64,000 bases of DNA from Verrucomicrobiia bacterium (GCA_030430455.1 JAUIJB010000008.1:23770-87769), one strand, 5' to 3'. Shown: positions 43,326 through 51,772, counted from the stretch's first letter. Notes: a model not told the origin generated them from the letters alone. Numbers and translations are program-made.

Positions 43326-43799
43326 TCAAGCACCCCTGCGCGCCTGCTCCAGCAGGGCCCGGGTCATGCCGCCCCGGACCAGGTGCGCGGCGACCCCGAG
43401 CCGCGCCACCGAGTCGACGTTGCGGGGCTCGTCGTCGAAGAAGATCATTTCCGCGTAGTCGATCCCGCTCTCCTCGCGCAGGGCGCGGAAGTGCGCCGAC
43501 TTGTCGCCCGGATAGATCTGGCGGTGGCGGAAGTGGCCGGCGATCGCAAACAACTCGAGCAGTTCGGAAGCGATCTCCGGCGCGCTGGTCCGCGATGCCA
43601 GGCCGAGCAGGCAGCCCTCCTCGACAAGCTCCGCGAGCAGCTCCGGGACCTCCGGGTAGAGCTGCACCTCGGTGCGGCAGGCCGCCACCACCCGGCCGCC
43701 GCCATCACGCCCCAGCGGCGGCGTGAGTTGGTCGCACCACAGCATGGGACCGCAGTGCCACAGGGTGAGGTCGAGGTCGAAGACGATGAGCCGCGCCAT
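43326..43799 (-). CDS. HAD-family magnesium-dependent phosphatase (MDP-1-like)
   Basis: A 157-residue HAD phosphatase of the MDP-1 type. The nucleophile motif is MARLIVFDLDLTLWHCGP near residue 8 (DLDLT). Motif II is GLASRTSAP, motif III lies around YPGDKSAHF and motif IV is IFFDDEPRNVDSVARLGV. MDP-1 proteins act on phosphotyrosine-like or glycation-damaged substrates. The ATG at 43799 excludes an upstream stretch that does not fit the family. It is the next gene after phaC on the same strand, 69 bases away. Confidence 0.82.
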   Translation of the reverse strand: MARLIVFDLDLTLWHCGPMLWCDQLTPPLGRDGGGRVVAACRTEVQLYPEVPELLAELVEEGCLLGLASRTSAPEIASELLELFAIAGHFRHRQIYPGDKSAHFRALREESGIDYAEMIFFDDEPRNVDSVARLGVAAHLVRGGMTRALLEQARRGA

Positions 43800-43868
43800 G
43801 CCGGACCACAGGATGTACGATCCGCCCGCCTTGGCAACGACCGGACATCCGACATCCGACATCAACCA

Positions 43869-44975
43869 TCAGCCATCAACCCGGTCGGTCCGCTGCGCGA
43901 GCCAGTCGACCACTTCCGGCCACAACTCGCGGTGCGCGCGGCTGCCGACGGCCAGGCCGATGTGGCCGGTGCGGAACTTGATCGCCCGACGATCGCTCGA
44001 GCCGACCAGGTCGTTGAAGGGCTCGCTCTGGGCGCAGGGCACCAGGTCGTCCTTCTCGGCCATCAGGTTGAGCACCGGGCAGGTGATGTTCTTCAGGTCG
44101 ACGAGGTGCCGCCCCACCGGCATCTCCCCCTTCACCAGCAGGTTGCGCTGGTAGAGGTACTTGACGAAGGCGCGGTAGACCTCGCCCGGGACCGAGACGT
44201 TGTCGTTGAGCCAGGTCTCCATGGTGAAGAACTCGTCGACGAAGTCCTCGTCCTCGATCCGCTCGAGCAGGGTGAGCGGCTTCTGGATGAAGTTGCCCAC
44301 CGGGTTCATCATCAGGAAGGTGCTCTGCAGGAACTCCGCGGGGCAGTTGCCGAAGGCGTCGATGAAGGCATCGACGTCGAAGAACTCCGGGTCGGCCCAG
44401 CGGTTGAGCAGGCCCTCGCGGGTCTTGAAGTCGATCCCCGCGGCCATCAGCACCAGGTTCCTCACCAGGTCGGGGTGCAGCGAGGTGAACATCGAGCTCA
44501 TGGTGCCGCCCATGCAGTAGCCGATGATGTTGACCTGCGGCGCGCCGGTCCGCTCGCGCAGGTGGTCGACGAGGTTGAGCAGGTAGCCGTTGATGTAGGT
44601 GTCGAGCGAGTGGTGGCGGTCGGCATGGGTCGGCCGGTGCCAGTCGACCAGGTAGGTGTCGAAGCCAGCCTTCACGAAATGCGACACCACGCTCTTGTGC
44701 GGCAGGATGTCGAGGATGTAGGGCCGGTTCACCAGCGCGAAGACGAACAGCACCGGCGTGCGGTAGCGCGGCGGCTCGTCGCCGACGTAGCGCAGCAGCT
44801 TCAGCCGGTCCTCCTCATAGACCACCTCCGACGGGGTCGCCCCCTTCTTCACCCGCTGGGCGTGCTGCCACAGCGTGGGCAGCCGGGCCATGCGGCGGAA
44901 CTGGGTCGCCGCTTCGTCCATCACCGCCGATTGCGCCGCCTGCCAGGCGCTGCCTGCTTCCGTTTGCGTGCTCAT
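43869..44975 (-). CDS. phaC: Class III polyhydroxyalkanoate synthase catalytic subunit
   Basis: A 368-residue PHA synthase, the length expected of class III (about 355-370). The nucleophile is Cys154 in the lipase-like box GYCMGG; the catalytic acid is about Asp310 in LMAEKDDLVP and the base His338 in FRTGHIGLAVG. Other family segments are TPVLFVFALVNRPYILDILP and AGFDTYLVDWHRPT. It polymerises 3-hydroxybutyryl-CoA on the granule surface and needs the PhaE subunit encoded 24 bases upstream. AAAGGA precedes the ATG by about eight bases. Confidence 0.93.
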   Translation of the reverse strand: MSTQTEAGSAWQAAQSAVMDEAATQFRRMARLPTLWQHAQRVKKGATPSEVVYEEDRLKLLRYVGDEPPRYRTPVLFVFALVNRPYILDILPHKSVVSHFVKAGFDTYLVDWHRPTHADRHHSLDTYINGYLLNLVDHLRERTGAPQVNIIGYCMGGTMSSMFTSLHPDLVRNLVLMAAGIDFKTREGLLNRWADPEFFDVDAFIDAFGNCPAEFLQSTFLMMNPVGNFIQKPLTLLERIEDEDFVDEFFTMETWLNDNVSVPGEVYRAFVKYLYQRNLLVKGEMPVGRHLVDLKNITCPVLNLMAEKDDLVPCAQSEPFNDLVGSSDRRAIKFRTGHIGLAVGSRAHRELWPEVVDWLAQRTDRVDG

Positions 44976-44999
44976 CGCTCGTTCCTTTCCGGTTGGTCG

Positions 45000-45623
45000 T
45001 TACTTCTTCCTCCGTGCGGTCATCTTCTTGGTCGCCGGGCGCTTGCGGGCCTTGCCCGTTTTTTTGGCGTTCCTGGCGTTCTTGGCCGCCTTGCGGAGCG
45101 CCTTCTTGGCGGCCTTGCGGGCCGCCCCGGTGTCCCCGCCCGCGGCCCGGGTTCCCCCGCCGCCCCCGTTGAGCCGACGCTCGACCTCCTCGATCCTCCC
45201 GGCGAGGTCCTCCATGCGTTCGGCGCTGCGTTCGAGGTTGTCGACGAGGCGGCGCTCGAGGTGGCTCATCGCCATCATCAGCTGGTCCACGTCCTGGCGG
45301 CTGGTGCCGCCCATCTCGTGCTGCATGCGTCCCATCGACTCGTTCATCTGGCGGCGCCACTGGATCGCGGCGTCCATCGTCTTCTTCCACGAGTCGAGGA
45401 ACTCGGAGGAACGCATGTAGTCGTCGCAGTGCTCGGACCAGGCCTTGAGGAAGGCCGCGCGCATCTGCTTGGCGGCATCCGGTGGCGTGGAGTCCGGGGT
45501 GAAGGACATTCCGGCGGCCCCCATCTTGCCGGCGAAGTCGGTCCACATCCGCGTGAACTGGTTCTGTCCTTCGGTGAATTGCCGCGTCGCGTCGGCAAAG
45601 GGGTTCCAATCGTTCTCAGCCAT
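45000..45623 (-). CDS. phaE: PHA synthase PhaE subunit with a basic histone H1-like tail
   Basis: A 207-residue partner of PhaC. The N-terminal 140 residues are helical with PhaE features: FTRMWTDFAGKMGAAG, FLDSWKKTMDAAIQWRRQMN, and a coiled coil (QLMMAMSHLERRLVDNLERSAERMEDLAGRIEEVERRL). After a glycine-rich hinge (NGGGGGTRAAGG) the last 50 residues are almost entirely Lys, Ala and Arg (RKAAKKALRKAAKNARNAKK, then KARKRPATKKMTARRKK), like eukaryotic H1 or the PhaF/PhaM tails. Class III PhaE stabilises and activates PhaC; the tail suggests DNA binding. AAAGGAG lies before the ATG. Confidence 0.85.
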   Translation of the reverse strand: MAENDWNPFADATRQFTEGQNQFTRMWTDFAGKMGAAGMSFTPDSTPPDAAKQMRAAFLKAWSEHCDDYMRSSEFLDSWKKTMDAAIQWRRQMNESMGRMQHEMGGTSRQDVDQLMMAMSHLERRLVDNLERSAERMEDLAGRIEEVERRLNGGGGGTRAAGGDTGAARKAAKKALRKAAKNARNAKKTGKARKRPATKKMTARRKK

Positions 45624-45650
45624 GGCTTTGGTCTCCTTTCATCACGGGTT

Positions 45651-46829
45651 TCATTCACGCTCGACCGCCATCGCCACGCCCTCGCCGCCGCCGATGCACA
45701 GCGCCGCCACGCCGCGTCGGGCGCCGCGGGCCTGCATGGCGTGGAGCAGGGTCACCAGCACGCGGCAACCGCTGGCACCGATCGGGTGCCCCAGCGCGAT
45801 CGCTCCGCCGTTGACGTTGACGCGGTCCTCCGGAAGTCCGAGGTCGGCGATCGCCGCCATCGGCACCACCGCGAAGGCTTCGTTGATCTCGTAGAGGTCC
45901 ACCTCGTCGGCCTTCCAGCCGGCCTGCTCGAGCACGCTGGCGATCGCCCCGACCGGGGCGATGGTGAACCATTGCGGCTCACGCGAAGAGGTCGCGCAGG
46001 CAACCACCCGGGCCTGCGGCTCGACGCCGTGCTCCTTGAGCTTGTCCTCCGAGAGCACCACCACCGAGGCGGCGCCGTCGCTGATGCTCGAGGCGTTGCC
46101 GGCGGTGATCGTGCCATCCTTGGCGAAGGCCGGGCGCAGGGCGCGCAGCTTGTCCTCGACGAAGCGCCCCGGCTCCTCGTCGGTGTCGTGGCGCAGCGTG
46201 CCCTTGCGGGTCTCGATCTCCACCGCGACGACCTCGCCCTTGAAGCGACCCTCGTCGATCGCGGCGTTGGCGTTGCGGTAGCTGCGCACGGCGAAGTCGT
46301 CCTGGGCCTCGCGGGTGAAGCCGTACTTGGCGGCGCAGTCCTCGCCCAGCGAGCCCATGTGGCGATCGGTGAAGCCGTCCCACAGGCCGTCGCGCAGCAT
46401 CGAGTCGACCAGCTCGCCGTTGCCCATGCGGTAGCCGCTGCGCGCCTTCTCGAGCAGGTAGGGCGCGCGGTTCATGTTCTCGGTGCCGCCGGCGACCACC
46501 ACGCCGGCGTCGCCGCAGCGGATCGCCTGCGCGGCGAGCATCACCGCCTTGAGGCCGGAGCCGCAGACCTTGTTGACCGTGGTCGAGCCGACCCGCGGGT
46601 CGATGCCGGCGTCGATGGTGACGCGGCGCGCGATGTTCGGCCCGTGACCGGCCTGGATCACGTTGCCGAAGATCAGCTCGTCGATGGCATCGGCGGCGAC
46701 GCCGGAACGCTCCACCGCCGCCTTGGCGACGGTGCTGCCGAGTCGGGCTGCGGGAACGTCGGCGAACATGCCGCCGAAGGCGCCGATGGCGCTGCGCACG
46801 CCGCCGGCAAGAAAGACATGGGAGCTCAT
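45651..46829 (-). CDS. phaA: Acetyl-CoA acetyltransferase (beta-ketothiolase)
   Basis: A 392-residue thiolase that condenses two acetyl-CoA to acetoacetyl-CoA for PHB synthesis. The acylated cysteine is in NKVCGSGLKAVMLA near residue 88, the histidine in NGGAIALGHPIGASG near 348 and the second cysteine in AALCIGGGEGVAM near 378. The length matches PhaA exactly. The ATG at 46829 has GGAG about seven bases upstream. The longer open frame upstream is not coding. The gene lies in the same orientation between phaE and phasin. Confidence 0.93.
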   Translation of the reverse strand: MSSHVFLAGGVRSAIGAFGGMFADVPAARLGSTVAKAAVERSGVAADAIDELIFGNVIQAGHGPNIARRVTIDAGIDPRVGSTTVNKVCGSGLKAVMLAAQAIRCGDAGVVVAGGTENMNRAPYLLEKARSGYRMGNGELVDSMLRDGLWDGFTDRHMGSLGEDCAAKYGFTREAQDDFAVRSYRNANAAIDEGRFKGEVVAVEIETRKGTLRHDTDEEPGRFVEDKLRALRPAFAKDGTITAGNASSISDGAASVVVLSEDKLKEHGVEPQARVVACATSSREPQWFTIAPVGAIASVLEQAGWKADEVDLYEINEAFAVVPMAAIADLGLPEDRVNVNGGAIALGHPIGASGCRVLVTLLHAMQARGARRGVAALCIGGGEGVAMAVERE

Positions 46830-46991
46830 GGGTTCTCCGGGAGTTGGGTTGGGGGTGGATGGGGTCGGATCGGTTCTGCAAAATGGAGGGCGGCGCCCGG
46901 GGGGGATCGGCGCCGCCCGGACGGCCACCGCCCCGCGTGTCGACCGGGGGCTGCCCGGCCACGGCGGAACGCCGGCCGCCAAGGTGACGGG

Positions 46992-47450
46992 CTACTTGCC
47001 GGCCGTGGCGGCTTCGGCGGCGTCCATGTGTTTCTTCATGAAGTCCGCATAGCCTTCCATGGCTTCACTGCTCACCTTGAGCATCGACTCGGTGTTGTCG
47101 CGCATCGCCTGGAGCGAGTCCTCCCACAGCTTCTGCAGCTTGGCCTGCGCCTCTTCGAAGCTGGGTGCGGGTGCTGCGGAGAATCCTTCCCCCAGCAAGT
47201 TCATGCACTGCTTCGCGTTTTCCTCCCAGAACTTCAGCGAGTCCTCGGCCGCCTTCTTCATCTGCGGCATCGCCTTCTCGCCGAGCTCCTGGTAGGCCTT
47301 CGTCCAGTCCTGGCCGCCACTCCATCCCTTGGCGAGATCGAGGCATTTTTCAGCGGTTTCCTGCTGGAGCCGCGCACAGCTCTTGAAAGTGCTCAAGAAG
47401 GCCGCGGCCGCTTGGTCGAAGTATTGTTCGGCATCTGATTTCGTTTTCAT
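46992..47450 (-). CDS. phaP: Phasin (PHB granule-associated protein)
   Basis: A 152-residue helical amphipathic protein without signal peptide. It shows the phasin pattern: AAAAFLSTFKSCARLQQETAEKCLDLAK, then KLQKLWEDSLQAMRDNTESMLKVSSEAMEGYADFMKK, cited in part. Phasins coat PHB granules and control their number and size. The ATG at 47450 has a GGGAGG ribosome-binding site 5 bases upstream. A putative PhaR box lies about 140 bases upstream of the start. Confidence 0.82.
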   Translation of the reverse strand: MKTKSDAEQYFDQAAAAFLSTFKSCARLQQETAEKCLDLAKGWSGGQDWTKAYQELGEKAMPQMKKAAEDSLKFWEENAKQCMNLLGEGFSAAPAPSFEEAQAKLQKLWEDSLQAMRDNTESMLKVSSEAMEGYADFMKKHMDAAEAATAGK

Positions 47451-47766
47451 TTCAGCCTCCCCTTTCGGTTTGGATTGCTTGTTGGCACCTCGCCCGGCGG
47501 ATCGATCCACCGGCCGATGGCGGCTCCCGCAGGATTTCATCCCTAGGGATACGCTTGCAGGATGGTTCCTCGAAGGGCTTGGGTCAATCACTTTTTTGCG
47601 TTTGCACAAAAAATCTTCTCCGCCCCGACCGAAAACCGCCACCAAACGACCCCGAACTCGCTGATTTCGAGCCGATTGGAGAAATCCGCACCGAGGCTTC
47701 CCCGCGCATCAGGCAGCCGCTCCGCTGGCCCGGGAACTCCAGCCACCCCCTCCCCCGCCCGGGCGA
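47451..47766. other. Intergenic region between phaP and phaR
   Basis: No gene. It contains the first PhaR-box candidate (47592-47613) and, on the minus strand reading toward phaP, a run of T and A bases that probably includes the phaP promoter. Confidence 0.5.
47592..47613. promoter_or_regulatory. Candidate PhaR operator 1 (phaP upstream)
   Basis: TTTTGCGTTTGCACAAAA within 47594-47611, about 142 bases before the phaP ATG. It shares the pattern TTTTGCrTnTGCA with two sites at 48418 and 48490 in the phaR-reductase divergent region. PhaR proteins are known to bind TGC/GCA-rich sites at phaP and phaR; the exact consensus here is inferred. Confidence 0.6.
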
Positions 47767-48408
47767 TCAGCCCGCTTCCGGCCCCGGGCCCTTGCCGCCG
47801 ATCTCCCGCCGCATCGCGTCGAGCTGGCGACGCAGTTCCTCGACTTCGCGGCGCAGCGCAGGCTCCTCATCCGCAGCGGCCTCGTCCCTGCCCGCGGCCT
47901 CGCCAGCTGCCTCCTGCGGCGGCTGCGGCGGCTGCGGCGGCTGCGGTGACTGCGGTGACTGCGGCGGCCAGCCGGGCATTCCACCGGCAAGCGGGTTCTG
48001 CCACCAGCGGGCCAGTTCGGACGGCACCCCCGCCATGCCGGCGAAGCGGCTCCACTGGTCGCGCATCGACTGCTGCGATTCCTCGAAAACCCGCATGCCG
48101 TTGGCCACGTACTGCTCCATGAACTCGAGCAGCAGCGGCTCGCTGGAGCGGATCAGCCGGTGCAGCATCACCGGCGGCATCACCGAGATCTTCGGGCTGT
48201 CGTACTCGAGGATGATCTGGGTCAGGATCCGCGAGGTGATGTCCTCGCCGCTGCTCGCCTCGACGATGCGGACGTCCCGCCCGTCGCGGATCATGCCGCG
48301 GATCCCCTCGAGGGTGATGTGGCGACTGCTCGAGGTGTCGTAGAAGCGTCGGTTCGAGTAGCGGCGGATCTCCACCGGCTGCGGGTCCTGGGGGTCCGGG
48401 GTCGTCAT
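47767..48408 (-). CDS. phaR: PHB accumulation repressor PhaR
   Basis: A 213-residue DNA- and PHB-binding regulator. The N-terminal PHB_acc domain is clear: EIRRYSNRRFYDTSSSRHIT near residue 13, GIRGMIRDGRDVRIVEASSGEDIT, then ILTQIILEYDSPKISVMPPVMLHRLIR. A low-complexity linker follows (PPQSPQSPQPPQPPQ, made by a 9-base tandem repeat), and a C-terminal coiled coil (LRREVEELRRQLDAMRREIG). Known PhaR represses phaP and itself until PHB granules bind it. The ATG at 48408 has no strong ribosome-binding site. Confidence 0.9.
   Translation of the reverse strand: MTTPDPQDPQPVEIRRYSNRRFYDTSSSRHITLEGIRGMIRDGRDVRIVEASSGEDITSRILTQIILEYDSPKISVMPPVMLHRLIRSSEPLLLEFMEQYVANGMRVFEESQQSMRDQWSRFAGMAGVPSELARWWQNPLAGGMPGWPPQSPQSPQPPQPPQPPQEAAGEAAGRDEAAADEEPALRREVEELRRQLDAMRREIGGKGPGPEAG
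47914..47967. repeat. 9-bp minisatellite inside phaR
   Basis: Six tandem 9-base units: three CTGCGGCGG, two CTGCGGTGA and one CTGCGGCGG. On the coding (minus) strand they encode the PPQ/SPQ repeats of the PhaR linker, so copy-number change would lengthen or shorten the linker in frame. Confidence 0.85.
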
Positions 48409-48417
48409 GAGAGGTCG

Positions 48418-48437
48418 ATTTTGCGTGTGCAGCACAA
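48418..48437. promoter_or_regulatory. Candidate PhaR operator 2 (phaR upstream)
   Basis: TTTTGCGTGTGCAGCACAA, 11 bases upstream of the phaR ATG. It matches site 1 over TTTTGCGTnTGCA and would allow autoregulation. Confidence 0.6.
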
Positions 48438-48489
48438 GCCGCGGCAAACTAGCCCGTCCAGTCCGCATGGAAAAGCATAATCCACGCAC

Positions 48490-48507
48490 ATTTTTGCATC
48501 TGCACAA
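48490..48507. promoter_or_regulatory. Candidate PhaR operator 3 (reductase upstream)
   Basis: TTTTTGCATCTGCACAA, about 70 bases before the first reductase ATG and 83 bases from phaR. It matches site 1 over TTTTGCrTnTGCACAA. Confidence 0.6.
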
Positions 48508-48577
48508 CGCGAGGTTGCTTTTCTTCCGACAATTCCCTCTGCTGGTGAGTGCGAGAAACCCGAGGAAGGAGCAAACC

Positions 48578-49393
48578 ATGAAAATTCAAGGAAGTGTCGC
48601 CATCGTGACGGGGGCTGCCAGCGGGATTGGCAGCGCCGTTTCCACCGCCCTCGCCACGCGGGGCATCCAGGGCCTGGTCCTCGTCGACCGCTCCGATGCG
48701 GTCGCCGAGACCGCCGAGCAATTCCAGCGCGAGAACCCGGACTGCGAGTGCCTCGCCCTGACCGGCGATGTCACCGATCCGGCCTTCCGCCGGGATGCCC
48801 ACGACCAGGCCACCGCCAAGCTCGGCCTGCCGCGCATCCTGGTGCCCGCCGCGGGCATCACCCGCGACCGCCTGTCGGTGAAGGTCGACCGCGAGTCCGG
48901 CAAGGCCGACGTCTATCCGCTCGAGCAGTTCCGCCTGGTCACCGAGGTCAACCTGATCGCGCCGATCTACTGGGCCTTCGAACTGATCCGGGGCGTCGCG
49001 GAGGACCGCTGGAAGCAGGGGCTGAAGCGCTGGAAGCCCGACGAGGGCATGCAGGGCGCGATCATCTTCATCGGCTCGGTGTCGTCGCAGGGCAACCGCG
49101 GCCAGGTCTCCTACAGCGCGACCAAGGCCGGGCTGGCCGGGGCCGAGTCGGCGCTGACCAAGGAGGCGATGTTCTACGGCGTGCGCTGCGGCGTGATCCA
49201 CCCGGGCTTCACCGACACCCCGATGGTCCGCGCCATGGGCGAGGACTACATCGGCGAGCACATCCTCCCGGCCACCCAGCTCGGCCGGCTGATCCAGCCG
49301 GAGGAGATCGCCGACGCGATCTGCTTCATGATCTCGAACTCCGCCGTCACCGGCGAACTCTGGGCCGACGCCGGCTGGCACCCGGCGGCCTGA
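48578..49393 (+). CDS. Short-chain dehydrogenase/reductase in the PHB locus
   Basis: A 271-residue SDR. The cofactor motif is VTGAASGIGSAVSTALATRG near residue 9, the structural motif is LVPAAGITRDR, replacing the usual NNAG, and the active site is S-x(12)-Y-x3-K in GSVSSQGNRGQVSYSATKAG. A 20-residue insertion (KVDRESGKADVYPLEQF and EDRWKQGLKRWKPDEGMQ regions) enlarges it compared with FabG or PhaB. It is probably an acetoacetyl-CoA or 3-ketoacyl reductase, but a more specialised ketone substrate is possible. GAGGAAGGAG lies about 7 bases before the ATG. It diverges from phaR and precedes phaB by 54 bases. Confidence 0.85.
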   Translation: MKIQGSVAIVTGAASGIGSAVSTALATRGIQGLVLVDRSDAVAETAEQFQRENPDCECLALTGDVTDPAFRRDAHDQATAKLGLPRILVPAAGITRDRLSVKVDRESGKADVYPLEQFRLVTEVNLIAPIYWAFELIRGVAEDRWKQGLKRWKPDEGMQGAIIFIGSVSSQGNRGQVSYSATKAGLAGAESALTKEAMFYGVRCGVIHPGFTDTPMVRAMGEDYIGEHILPATQLGRLIQPEEIADAICFMISNSAVTGELWADAGWHPAA

Positions 49394-49447
49394 CCTTGCC
49401 CCCGGGGCGAACTCCCACCCCACCCGACCCAACACTCCAAGCGACCC

Positions 49448-50197
49448 ATGAACATCGACCTGAAGAACAAGGTATGCCTCGTCACCGGCGGCAACCGCGG
49501 CATCGGCCGCGCCGTCGTCAAGACCCTCGTCGACAGCGGCGGGGTCGTCGCCTTCGACTTTCGCGAACGCGAGAAGCCGGCGCGCGAGCTGGCCGAGGAG
49601 ATCACCGCCGCGGGCGGCAGGGCCCAGGCCTTCCAGGCCGACATCACCGACGAGTTCCGGGTCAAGCGGATGGTCGAGGAGATCCACGACGAGCTGGGAC
49701 CGATCGAGGTGCTGGTCAACAACGCCGGGGTCAACCGCGACCACAGCTTCGCCAAGATGACCAAGGAGGAGTGGGACGAGGTGATCGCGGTGAACCTGAC
49801 CGGCACCTTCAACGTGACCAAGGCGGTGCTGCCGAACTTCATCGAGGCCGGCTGGGGACGCATCATCAACATCTCGTCGATCGTCGGCCAGCGCGGCAAC
49901 TTCGGGCAGGCCAACTACGCCGCCAGCAAGGCGGGACTGATCGGCATGACCAAGGCGCTCGCGCTGGAGCTCGCCGGCAAGGGGATCACCGTCAACGCGA
50001 TCGCCCCGGGCTTCATCGACACCGACATGACCGCCGGCATCCCCGAGGCCGTCACCGAGAAGATCAAGGCGACCATCCCGATGCGGCGCTACGGCAGCAC
50101 CGACGAGGTGGCCCCGGCGGTGGTTTTCCTCGCCAGCGAGCAGGCCTCCTACATCACCGGCCACGTGATGTCGGTGAACGGCGGACTCTACCTTTAG
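49448..50197 (+). CDS. phaB: Acetoacetyl-CoA reductase
   Basis: A 249-residue NADPH-dependent SDR that makes (R)-3-hydroxybutyryl-CoA for PHB synthase. The cofactor loop is VTGGNRGIGRAVVKTLVDSG, the NNAG motif is intact (VLVNNAGVNRD), and the active site is S-Y-K in ISSIVGQRGNFGQANYAASKAG. FGQANYAASKAG and the C-terminal ITGHVMSVNGGLYL are typical of PhaB/FabG. The length equals PhaB from other organisms. Being last gene of the reductase pair, it completes the acetyl-CoA to PHB route with phaA and phaCE. Confidence 0.9.
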   Translation: MNIDLKNKVCLVTGGNRGIGRAVVKTLVDSGGVVAFDFREREKPARELAEEITAAGGRAQAFQADITDEFRVKRMVEEIHDELGPIEVLVNNAGVNRDHSFAKMTKEEWDEVIAVNLTGTFNVTKAVLPNFIEAGWGRIINISSIVGQRGNFGQANYAASKAGLIGMTKALALELAGKGITVNAIAPGFIDTDMTAGIPEAVTEKIKATIPMRRYGSTDEVAPAVVFLASEQASYITGHVMSVNGGLYL

Positions 50198-50399
50198 TTC
50201 CGGGGCCCTGCGGTGCCACGCCGGACCTCGCCACGGGGCCCGCGGCGGCGGATTTTGCCGCAAATCCCCCGAAAGAGCCGGTTGCGCGAGTCGTATCCGG
50301 GGCTAAGCGTTTTCGCGCGGGCAGCGGATCCCCGGACACCCGGCGGGCCCGGCGGGCCCTCGAACAACGGCAAGAAAACACCGCGAAACATCTCACGAC

Positions 50400-51707
50400 A
50401 TGGGCAAACAACACTGGATTCACCTCGGATGGGCGGCCGCCGCGGGCGCCGCGTTCCTCGTCGGCAGCAAAGCCGGAGCTCCCTCGGCCGAGGAAGTCGC
50501 CGCCGCGCAGGCCGCGGCCGACGGCCGCGGTGGCACGATCAGCCGGGCCAGCGCGACCTACGGCAGCGGCGGGCGCGACTCCGCCGCATCGACCGGACGG
50601 CGTGATGGCGGTGGTGATGACAGCCCGGTGACGCGGCTGTTCGGCAGCTTCACGATTGACGCCGGCGGGATCGACGCCGTCGTCGAGCAGGCGCTGCGCG
50701 ACCCGAACCCGCTGACCCGCAAGCTCGCCTTCGCCAAGCTGCTCGAGGGCATGACGCCCGAGAATGCCATGCAGATTCGCGAGTCGCTCGTCGCGCAGGA
50801 CGCCGGCGGCGATGCCTGGAATGACTTCAACTACGCCTGGGGCGCGATCGCCGGCAAGGAGGCCTTCGACTTCGCCCAGGTCAGCGACGAACCCGACCTC
50901 AACGCGGCGATGAGCGGCTGGGCCGCGGCCGACCCGGCCGGCGCGCTGGCCGCCCTCGACAACCTGCCGGAGGACCTCCAGGGGCAGCGTCGCAACCTCG
51001 AGCGCAGCGTGATTTCCGGCCTGGCCGACACCGACCTTGCGCTGGCCAGCCAGATGGCGCTGGAGTTTGGCGCCGACGACCCGCGCCACGCCGGTCGCCT
51101 GATCCGCTCGGTCGCCAACGAGGCACTCCGCAGCGGCGGTCCCGAGACGGCCTCACAGTGGGTCGAGACGCTGCCGGACGGCGCCGCCAAGGGCTCCGCG
51201 ATGCGCCGGGTGACCGAGCGCTACGTGCGCGACGACCCGCAGGCCGCCGCGGCCTGGGCCGAGCAGTTCGCCGACCAGGATTTCGCCCGCTCGGCGATCG
51301 CCGAGATCGGCGACGAGTGGGCCGAGAGCGACCCGCAGGCGACCATGGCCTGGCTCGAGACCCTGCCCGACGGTGGCGCCCAGAATGCCGGCTTCTCCGA
51401 GGCACTCGGCGAGTGGGAGGACCGCGACCCGCAGGCTGCCGGCGAGTACCTGATGTCGATGGATCCCTCGCCGCAACGCGACTCCGCCATCTCCGGCTTC
51501 GCCCGTGGCTATGCCTGGCAGGACCCGGACACCGCCTACGCGTGGGCCCAGGCCATCTCCGACCCGCAGATGCGCGAGCGCTCGATGACCCAGGTCGCCG
51601 AGGCCTACTTCCGCCGCGACCCGCTGGCCGCACTCGACTGGCTGCAGTCGAGCGGACTCTCCGCCGAGGCCCAGGAGCGCGTCACCCGCCCGCGGGGCCG
51701 GCGCTGA
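50400..51707 (+). CDS. Uncharacterised helical-repeat protein
   Basis: A 435-residue protein of unknown function. A short hydrophobic N-terminus (HLGWAAAAGAAFLVGSKA) may be a signal anchor. Residues 45-75 are low-complexity Gly/Ser. From about residue 175 it consists of roughly 35-residue repeats with the pattern DPxAAxxWxxxLPxxxxRxxAxxxIxxxWAxxDP, for example DPQAAAAWAEQFADQDFARS, DPQATMAWLETLPDGGAQNA and DPDTAYAWAQAISDPQMRER. This resembles TPR/Sel1-like solenoids in phase but not in consensus. Verrucomicrobial genomes contain many such proteins. It follows phaB by 203 bases with no obvious link. Confidence 0.6.
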   Translation: MGKQHWIHLGWAAAAGAAFLVGSKAGAPSAEEVAAAQAAADGRGGTISRASATYGSGGRDSAASTGRRDGGGDDSPVTRLFGSFTIDAGGIDAVVEQALRDPNPLTRKLAFAKLLEGMTPENAMQIRESLVAQDAGGDAWNDFNYAWGAIAGKEAFDFAQVSDEPDLNAAMSGWAAADPAGALAALDNLPEDLQGQRRNLERSVISGLADTDLALASQMALEFGADDPRHAGRLIRSVANEALRSGGPETASQWVETLPDGAAKGSAMRRVTERYVRDDPQAAAAWAEQFADQDFARSAIAEIGDEWAESDPQATMAWLETLPDGGAQNAGFSEALGEWEDRDPQAAGEYLMSMDPSPQRDSAISGFARGYAWQDPDTAYAWAQAISDPQMRERSMTQVAEAYFRRDPLAALDWLQSSGLSAEAQERVTRPRGRR

Positions 51708-51772
51708 CCGAACGGCGTTCTTCTCGGGCGCCGCGGCACGGGTCGCTGCATCGCGGGCGCCGAGGTCGGTCG

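Noticed and set aside
43134..47438. A 1434-residue plus-strand open frame over the PHB locus
   Set aside because: It is antisense to five well-supported genes and has no domain.
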